A DNA stretch of 64,000 nt, taken from Mesostigma viride. Lineage: Eukaryota; Streptophyta; Mesostigmatophyceae; Mesostigmatales; Mesostigmataceae. The stretch covers positions 939,001-1,003,000 of the forward strand of contig RPFO01000175.1 of assembly GCA_009746045.1 (NCBI GenBank), given 5' to 3'. A program made the translations under genes and the position numbers. This document shows, in pieces, positions 56,877-64,000 of the stretch (the first letter of the stretch is position 1; each line of letters starts with the position of its first letter). The notes under the pieces are model-generated. The model saw nothing but the letters and a program-made list of their open reading frames with translations. It had not been told where the DNA came from and did not search any database.

Positions 56877-58575
56877 CCCCTAAATGGTCTGGCTGCCGAT
56901 TTTCCGCCTAAAACTGAGTTACAGCCGACACGTCGGCCCCTTCTCGGGGGACCAAATGCCGCGAAAACTATTGAGAATTAGGAAAAGTTTAGCTGAGAAG
57001 ATCGAAAGTTTATAATTTTCCTCACAGCATGGTACTAGGGTTTGCATACTTCTGACAAAGTTATAGAGGTGTTCTGGCCGGTCAAAGTACAAGGGGTCAG
57101 GGTACTTTTTCACGTACAACGTGCATTCCGGAAAACGACGACCTGGCCATGGCGGCTTGCGCCCACGCATGGCATTTACGTTTTCGTTCGAATTTTCTGA
57201 CCAAACTTAGGAAATTGATTTTATACGTCCTAAAGATCACACAGGCCAATTTTTGGACCGCGGGAATGCCATTTGATAGGTGTCGGCAGCGTTCTTGCTG
57301 GAAAAAACTGCGATCAGGCCGGACGATAGAAACGTTGACAGCAATACCTTTCCGGCGTATTTTAAAGGATATATTGGTTTCTTTGTACTTTTTATGATAC
57401 ATAGTAGTCGTAAACGTGCAAGGGTGGCCAGAAATCGCCGAATCCAGCGACCATGCTGCACAACTTTGGTGTGCCGAAATGCGCCATTTTGCGGCCACCG
57501 CCTGGGCCAAGGTAACGCCATCCATGCCTGGTAAAGCTTCAGCATCGTTTTCCTATCGATGTTTGACGTTTATATATACGTTCTAGCTTGTGTAGCACAT
57601 TCTTTTTGCATTATTCATGCTCTTTCTTGACCCTGGCCTGGCCCCTTTCTAAAACACCCTTCTTAGATGCTTCCCTCAGTCAGTTGACCTGCCACAGTGT
57701 GATGGTGATAAGTTTTAGATGCTGTATGGGTTTGAATACCTCCATATATGTTTGTTATACATTTCCCACACACATATTGCATGAGTGTGAGGCAGTTGGC
57801 TGGTCTCTGTGGCATCATCAAGCATGTAACCGGTGAGTAGAAGCTTCCCATTGTCAGCATGTGCCACCAGGTGTGCTGGCCATCACCTGGCAAGCTATAG
57901 CAGCTTAGGCCTAGTTTATCCTTGCTAGGGCAAGCTGAAATAGGCTTAAAATCACTAGTTTGTTGGTGGCTGCCTCCTAGAATGCATGCCTTACGTAGGG
58001 TATCCGTACCACGTTACCTACGTGCATGGACAAGGTGGCACCTGCACATAGGTGCCATGTAAGGGCAGTGTGATGATGCAGTTATGTTTCCCCATCATTG
58101 TGGAAGGGAAATGTATTGTGTGGCATGGTTGGGGGCCATATTAGTAGGTATTAGTAGGTAGTATGCCCACTCCTACCCCCTTGGTTGCTTTTTACCAACG
58201 GTACCCCTATGGGCTGTACTGGGTGTAACTGCTGGCATACCCACCCAAATGATGACCCCAATGGCTCAAACTGTTCAGCAACTAATTGTTTATCATCCCT
58301 GAAGTGGTAGGTGCCTAGCTCTTACAACATAATTCAAAATGCACATTCTACCAAAAATGAAAACGCTCGTCTTGACCCCCCTGACTTTGACGGCAGTTAT
58401 ACATGGCCTACCCTGCATATATGTAAGGTTGTGATATACCAACCCGAAGGGCAACTCATGGACATGCTTGGCCCCCAAGGACAGCCATTGGATATGGGTG
58501 GGTTGGATGGCATCTGGTTTGCAAAATTGTGAAGTTACAGCCGATGCATCGGCAGTATTTCTGCCCATTTAGGGG
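56877..58575 (-). mobile_element. P1 copy 3, TTAA-flanked non-autonomous DNA transposon
   Basis: 1699 bp between TTAA 56873-56876 and 58576-58579, same orientation as copy 2 and about 99% identical. A small number of differences, for example near 57238 (GATCACACAGG against GATGATACAGG) and 58390. Inserted in the hybrid-binding ORF of C. Confidence 0.94.
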
Positions 58576-58579
58576 TTAA

Positions 58580-58830
58580 TAACAGTAATGGATAGGGAGC
58601 CAAACTCTAAGGTGAGAGGAGTATCTACACTAGAGGAGGATGACACCGTAGGACGAGGGGGAGATGGAGGTGGTGTAACCAAAACAAGGCTATCTACCGA
58701 AGGGCGAGCAAGAGGAGCAGGACGAGAATGGAGGCCTACATTTGATTCACTATGAGTTAAAAGGTAGGTCTGAGTTTCTTCAAAGGACATAAACTTCTTA
58801 TATTTGGGGACAGTATATGTACGCGACTAA
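58580..58830 (-). pseudogene. Gypsy C remnant of the hybrid-binding-domain ORF
   Basis: The minus frame reads VPKYKKFMSFEETQTYL, like the second half of an RNase H1 hybrid-binding domain (lysine-aromatic strand, then the SFEEA-type helix), followed by a Pro/Ser/Thr tail ending LEFGSLSITVI that parallels VTVTFSQLTIG in gypsy A. The N-terminal half is not recoverable because a stop lies upstream (near 58840). It supports the domain being an inherited part of these elements. Confidence 0.6.
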
Positions 58831-59827
58831 ACGAACTTCCTAGCATCGGCCCACGATAAGAAAATAGATGTGCCCATTGAGGGGTAATAACTACGTAGTA
58901 CTTATTTTGCTAAGCTATGATTACTAGTCGAATGAGAAGGAAAAGAACGTCTTGGGGGTACAGCACCATAGGTAGGGGCTGCAGGAAGGGTAGAAGTATA
59001 GTGACAGGGGGAGGACGTATTGGCTCACTGGCCCGTTGCTGGGCAGCCCTAACCTTAGGGGTCATCAGTAGGGTTACCTTGTACATTGAAGGCAGGGGTA
59101 GGGGAAGACCGATCAGGTTTCATAGGCAATAGTAGGCACTGATATGGGAGTCGTTGAAAGATGGCGTCCAAATGGTCGTCGATGACCAACGCCGTAGCCG
59201 AGGAACTCCTGCTGTGGGGTACAACACCAACCACAAGGGTCTAAACGTAGGCATATACATCCAAGCGTAAAAGAGAGTGGAAGGCGATGAACAACGTTCT
59301 AGCATCGGCGACTAGCCGAATCTATTCCTAGGCACTTTCCTATTCTAGCCGATTCCTAATGAACGGATAGGAGGCACTTGAGGTAGAGGAGGTCCTACCT
59401 CTCCTCCCCCCCCCACAAAGCATCTATGATGCTCGCCTATAGAGCTAACGAGCATATGAGAAAACGCAGCAGCATGCACGGAAAAGAGGTGTAGTCTAAA
59501 GGGACGCTAATCGTCCCACTATCCATCCCTATTGAACCGTCAAACCCACTATCTAACGTCAAACAGCACCCAGCAAGGAAATGCACACACAGATGGAAAA
59601 GGAAAAGGAAAAGGAACTAGCTACGTGAGGAGTTCATCCGCTTTGAGCAGGTCTAACTTCTAGGCAGGGCGTGTCCCGAATCGGGCAGCACTACCCCCCT
59701 AGCTTGCAGGCGACCCGCCCATTACCTGTCAAGAGGTTGTCTTCTTCTGTGCCCTGGCCGCGGAAGGCCTCTGGCGTATAGGGTCGCAAGGGAACTTCGT
59801 CGCGTCTACCTAAACCTCCGCTACCAT
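58831..59827 (-). other. Gypsy C 5' leader
   Basis: No intact ORF. Contains a GGAAAA-type short repeat near 59593-59615 and a C-run near 59406. The last bases next to the LTR on the element strand read TGGTAGCGGAGG after one spacer base: a primer-binding site close to the complement of an initiator-Met tRNA 3' end. Confidence 0.65.
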
Positions 59828-60401
59828 TGTTACGTCCTGGCTCGACTCTATCCCAAACATCTCGCCTAACCTTACCTAAACTAGTGATGAGGCACCTACC
59901 TAGGAGTGAGGAGCTATATTGGCTATAAGACCTAGGACGCGACGACGCTGCTTCTCAATGCATTCCCTTATAATACGCCATATACCGAATAAAACCAGGG
60001 TACTACGAAGGAAACAATACTACACTGCCGTGACCCAAGCCTATATGTGTTAATTCATTTAACACACGCCGAGTGCCATTCACGAAGGACAACTGCTGCA
60101 TAAATGATCGCCGACAGGCGTGTATGCTCGGGCCGACATCGACCCTCGCCCACAGGACCAACGCACGTCCACAAGGTTCACACGCAGGATAAAAGGACCA
60201 CTACTAAAGTACGCAGCGCGGCGCGACTGCACCGAACCACCATACTGTACAATTGCCACGTCACAAGGCCCGGTACCGACCGGCCAAAAGGTCCTTACTA
60301 CACGTAAGCCTAGGAAAGTCAGCGAACTGCTCCGGAATGGCTGAGGCAACAAGGGACCTAATTTACGTCCGTAACAACAACAAAAGTTACGCGACGTAAC
60401 A
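59828..60401 (-). repeat. Gypsy C 5' LTR
   Basis: 574 bp partner of 47009-47581, about 99.5% identical, followed by target duplication GGATA at 60402-60406. Confidence 0.95.
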
Positions 60402-60406
60402 GGATA

Positions 60407-60950
60407 AATTTTCTACTCTATAATGACGTTCCGGTACCCAGTAAGAGCTATCTGGAAACCAGATGACCATGGTATCATAATTAATAGTAATCTTATTATC
60501 CTGGTGCCAATCTAATCCTAGTAATACATCAGCGGTAGTGATAGGGCCTATAGTGGCCGTCAGGTTGACAGTACGTCTTTGTATGACCAGGGAAAGGGAC
60601 ACCGTACCCGGGGAATGACTGGTGCGCGACCGTCAGCATAATGGACAGTGACAGGTTTGGTGTGAGGGATAGGGACTAGTCCTTAACGCCTAACTAGGGC
60701 CTCGCTCACAAAGGAGCTAGCCGCACCGCTATCCACTAACACAGAGACATTCAAAAGTTCATCAGCATGCAAGAAGGGGTCTACAACAGTGTGGGGAACG
60801 GTTAAGCCACCATTCAAAAACATAAGAGGACGGACACGTAGTGGTAGGGATGATTCAGCTCCTACAGAAGTTATAAAAACAGGCAGGCAAAAATTATTAT
60901 CTGGGGTACTATCTAAGGACCTGTCCAGGTAACTACCCCCGGCTGACAGG
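60407..60950 (-). pseudogene. Gypsy B protease region
   Basis: The active site VDSGAASSFVSEALV is encoded around 60700-60760 and VLLGLDWHQDNK near 60510-60540. A DSG active-site form replaces the more usual DTG found in A. Frames shift near 60600 and 60690. Interrupted downstream by gypsy C. Confidence 0.82.
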
Positions 60951-60951
60951 C

Positions 60952-61536
60952 CTACTGTTCCCCCTCCCCCCCCAAATCCATAGGGACTAACCCCGAAGAA
61001 GACCCTGGCGAAAAAGCCACTGCTGGAGGGTCACGAGGGAGCGAAGAGGGTGCAGGAGCCTGATTATCATAGGGGAACCCTGAGGGTCCTGTCTGCACAG
61101 CATTCAGCCTACTAGGGGTAGCTGAGGGAATGCGTCCTGGAGTGGGACGAATAGGAGCACGCTGAGGGGTACGAGGAGGGCGAGCATCGGGATGGGGGGG
61201 TGCACCCGAAAGGAACTTGGGGCACTCACGTTTAAGATGACCTACTTCCTTACAATGATAGCATGTGATGTGAGAGACATCCAGAGCCGAAAGGTCAGTA
61301 ACACAAATGTCTAATTCTTCTACATAGGAGTTCTCCTCCTCAGGGGTAAGGCTAATGTTATTAATACGGGAACGGGTAGGAAGAGAAGGGGTGGTGAAGA
61401 AATCTGCTACTCGTAAGAGATGCTGGCGCACATGCTTGAGGGGTAGATCAGTAAAACGGTAGGCAGCGAACTGGCGCTTTACCTCACGTAGTAAAGGTCT
61501 ACTGAGGCCTTGTAAGAAACGAGCACGTACTTCTGC
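60952..61536 (-). pseudogene. Gypsy B Gag, C-terminal part
   Basis: Begins at the D junction with EVRARFLQGLSRPLLREVK, a Ty3-type capsid C-terminal segment, then a knuckle CYHCKEVGHLKREC and a Pro/Arg-rich tail ending GGEGEQ. The reading frame is intact here. The N-terminal part lies beyond unit D. Confidence 0.85.
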
Positions 61537-62985
61537 TGTCACGTCCGTGATCATTTACGTCCGTGCACTCAAGAAGTTACGCGGTTGCCGTAATCGGAAT
61601 CGTTACCGACGTTTGGTTGGTTCCGATTCAGTAGGCCGCAGGCTTTGTTCCTTGGGCCGGTGTGGAGCGCCGCGCCGGAAAGGCCTGAATTTCTAGAGTG
61701 ACAGTCTTAGGTGACCTGACTTAGGTTCAGGCGCAAGACTTTGGGGCGCAAAGCCTTGGTGGCTTGCGCAATATTCCGGTGCGTGACATTTGGCAGTTAT
61801 GAATCTTTTGTATTGTCCAGACGGAATGATGTTCAGTCCATCTGACAAAGCTAGATACGCAGATCGTAGTGTGCGGTGTGCTGGCTCGCACGTGGTTGTC
61901 GAACAGACTTGCTCTGCATTTTGCTGGCAGTCTAACTGCACGTCAGGCGGCTTGCTGGCAAATGCGACAGCGCATGGATGCCGGGATTTTTGGAGGTATT
62001 TAGGAGCAGCGCAGCGGCCATGGTGGTCGTTGTTCGCTCGTTTCTCTCCCTCACAACTAGTTTGTTGTCTTCATGGGGTTAAACTTCTCGAACAGCCCGG
62101 AGCAGCCCCCGTGAGTGGTTGCATGTCGTTGCCATGACGATGGTTGATAAGATTGACAATGGTTTGATCCGGTTGGGATGTTGTTGGCATTGTGGACGAG
62201 AAACGTTCTGCTGACCCGGGAACAGTCCCGGGAAAGGGCCGGTTCGTCGTTGGCCAGTGTGCCAGTAACTGGGACATGAGCGCAGAGTCACACAGTTGAT
62301 ATAGATTATGACGTAAGTAAACACTGTTGCGCCACAGTGGCGTCATGGTCGGTCTGTGGTGATTTCGATGGGTCTCAAGGATATGTAGTTACTCTTACAG
62401 TTGCGGCAGCACAACTCGGCATTCATTGTAATTTGTCAAATGTTATGGAATGAATGGTTTGGGCATTGCTTTCATCATAAAGCATTATTGCAATCTTCAT
62501 AATATAAATATCGGCTGGCTGCGCTGCCTGTCATGAAGGTGGTGGTGCCGTCAAGGACCACACCTATCATTTCCACATTATTTAAACGAGCGAACAACCC
62601 TTGGCGGGTTCAGTTCGGACAGCCTGAGCCGGAGATATACCCAAGCTGCTTGCAGAATCAAGCACTTGGAAGAGGATTAAGCTTATCCTTTAAAAAGCTA
62701 TGAAGAGGATTAGGCTTATCCTTGAAAAAGCCATGAAGAGGATTATGCTTATCCTTGAAAAAGCACTGAAGAGGTTATTGCTTAGCCTATTTGAAAAGCA
62801 TGTGTGGTCCTGTCGTGGGAATTTTTTTTTCCCTATGTGATCCTCTTTTTGACTTTTTGGCTCTTCATTTTTTCGAGCTAAAAAGTGGGGGGGAATATAG
62901 TGGATCACACACAAGAGTACTCTATTGCTATGGATATGCCTTCCAAGTGATAGGCTAGGATATAATGGCACGCAAACGCGACAGC
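61537..62985. mobile_element. Unit D copy 1, 1449-bp direct repeat with LTR-like start
   Basis: Starts TGTCACGTCCGTGATCAT exactly where B gag is interrupted and repeats from 62986. The first 90 bp share TTACGTCCG and AGTTACGCG motifs with the LTR ends of C. Includes TATAAATAT near 62500-62515, a four-fold 33-bp tandem repeat and a GTGGGGGGGAATATAG purine tract near 62887. It may be an LTR plus short internal region (TRIM-like), or a tandem duplication. No ORF of note. Confidence 0.6.
62669..62800 (+). repeat. 33-bp tandem repeat, four units
   Basis: Units start at 62669, 62702, 62735 and 62768, each GAAGAGG(A/T)TTA..CTTA(T/G)CC followed by an AAAAAGC-like tail. Each unit contains a partial inverted repeat GGATTA(A/G)...CTTATCC. 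Lies in the part of D not seen in copy 2 because the window ends. Confidence 0.85.
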
Positions 62986-64000
62986 TGTCACGTCCGTGAT
63001 CATTTACGTCCGTGCACTCAAGAAGTTACGCGGTTGCCGTAATCGGAATCGTTACCGACGTTTGGTTGGTTCCGATTCAGTAGGCCGCAGGCTTTGTTCC
63101 TTGGGCCGGTGTGGAGCGCCGCGCCGGAAAGGCCTGAATTTCTAGAGTGACAGTCTTAGGTGACCTGACTTAGGTTCAGGCGCAAGACTTTGGGGCGCAA
63201 AGCCTTGGTGGCTTGCGCAATATTCCGGTGCGTGACATTTGGCAGTTATGAATCTTTTGTATTGTCCAGACGGAATGATGTTCAGTCCATCTGACAAAGC
63301 TAGATACGCAGATCGTAGTGTGCGGTGTGCTGGCTCGCACGTGGTTGTCGAACAGACTTGCTCTGCATTTTGCTGGCAGTCTAACTGCACGTCAGGCGGC
63401 TTGCTGGCAAATGCGACAGCGCATGGATGCCGGGATTTTTGGAGGTATTTAGGAGCAGCGCAGCGGCCATGGTGGTCGTTGTTCGCTCGTTTCTCTCCCT
63501 CACAACTAGTTTGTTGTCTTCATGGGGTTAAACTTCTCGAACAGCCCGGAGCAGCCCCCGTGAGTGGTTGCATGTCGTTGCCATGACGATGGTTGATAAG
63601 ATTGACAATGGTTTGATCCGGTTGGGATGTTGTTGGCATTGTGGACGAGAAACGTTCTGCTGACCCGGGAACAGTCCCGGGAAAGGGCCGGTTCGTCGTT
63701 GGCCAGTGTGCCAGTAACTGGGACATGAGCGCAGAGTCACACAGTTGATATAGATTATGACGTAAGTAAACACTGTTGCGCCACAGTGGCGTCATGGTCG
63801 GTCTGTGGTGATTTCGATGGGTCTCAAGGATATGTAGTTACTCTTACAGTTGCGGCAGCACAACTCGGCATTCATTGTAATTTGTCAAATGTTATGGAAT
63901 GAATGGTTTGGGCATTGCTTTCATCATAAAGCATTATTGCAATCTTCATAATATAAATATCGGCTGGCTGCGCTGCCTGTCATGAAGGTGGTGGTGCCGT
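62986..64000. mobile_element. Unit D copy 2, truncated by the window end
   Basis: First 1015 bp of a second D copy, with no difference seen from 61537-62551. The junction reads CGCGACA-GC-TGTCACG. Whether this is the second LTR of a short element or the next unit of a tandem array depends on sequence past 64000. Confidence 0.65.

Larger units (their letters stand above)
47009..60401 (-). mobile_element. Gypsy C, deleted member of the B family
   Basis: LTRs 47009-47581 and 59828-60401 (two substitutions, one indel noted) flanked by GGATA (47004-47008, 60402-60406). Interrupts B between protease and RT; C's own copy of the site is uninterrupted at about 52220-52235. It lacks integrase core, chromodomain and the ORF-X N-terminus because of one internal deletion at about 49898. 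Also carries element E (54547-56831) and P1 copy 3. Cannot transpose on its own. Confidence 0.94.
6183..61536 (-). mobile_element. Ty3/gypsy chromovirus B, split over more than 55 kb
   Basis: Read on the minus strand, pieces of one chromovirus appear in order from high to low coordinate: Gag with CCHC knuckle (60952-61536), protease (60407-60950), RT/RNase H (47003 down to 43358), integrase (43340 down to 40519), integrase C-terminus plus chromodomain (19534-19096), ORF-X (17275-15926 and 8113-7104), polypurine tract and 3' LTR (6734-6183). Each gap holds a separately identifiable insertion, most with target duplications. The 5' LTR and Gag N-terminus lie beyond the window. The link between the chromodomain and ORF-X pieces rests on shared layout with A and on adjacency after removing the insert at 17354-19095. 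It could instead join two related elements, but I think this is less likely. Confidence 0.8.

Noticed and set aside
62669-62800. 33-bp repeats considered as a CRISPR-like array
   Set aside because: Units are directly adjacent without unique spacers and the context is a eukaryotic repeat, so it is a simple tandem repeat.

Overview
The window is eukaryotic and I see no host gene in it. It is almost entirely transposable-element DNA: Ty3/gypsy chromoviruses, Ty1/copia elements and TTAA-flanked DNA transposons. Dense ORFs without visible introns, roughly balanced base composition and the element mix suggest an alga or other protist with a large, repeat-rich genome. I cannot name the organism. All identities below were judged by eye and domain calls come from motifs; no alignment or database search was run.

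The layout is one deeply nested stack. From 6183 rightwards almost everything lies inside one minus-strand gypsy element (B). Its 3' LTR is at 6183-6734, followed to the right by ORF-X, chromodomain/integrase, RNase H/RT, protease and Gag; its 5' end lies beyond the window. B is split by copia-1 (8119-15925, TSD CAAAG), a 1.7-kb insert between 20-bp direct repeats (17354-19095), gypsy A (19541-40513, TSD CCTTC), a captured copia fragment (about 40796-41116), TTAA element P2 (41619-42958), TTAA element P1 (44994-46695), gypsy C (47009-60401, TSD GGATA) and a duplicated 1449-bp unit D (61537 to window end). A contains copia-2 (29730-39064, TSD CCGGG), which contains a P1 copy. Copia-1 contains a P2 copy. 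C contains a P1 copy and a third TTAA element, E. Removing one insertion plus one target duplication restores the interrupted reading frame wherever I checked.

The gypsy elements A, B and C share an unusual layout. A small RNase H1-type hybrid-binding domain ORF precedes gag (A, and a remnant in C), and a large unrecognised ORF-X (about 775-787 aa) follows pol. The two copia elements share another unusual layout: the aspartic protease lies between integrase and reverse transcriptase, the RT active site reads HGDD, and the LTRs end AGTT...AACT instead of TG...CA.

The first 6.2 kb outside B holds diverged repeats, palindromes, a (TTAA)n tract and a decayed relative of element E, with no convincing gene. 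Many element ORFs carry single-base indels although LTR pairs are 99-100% identical, so some frameshifts may be assembly errors.
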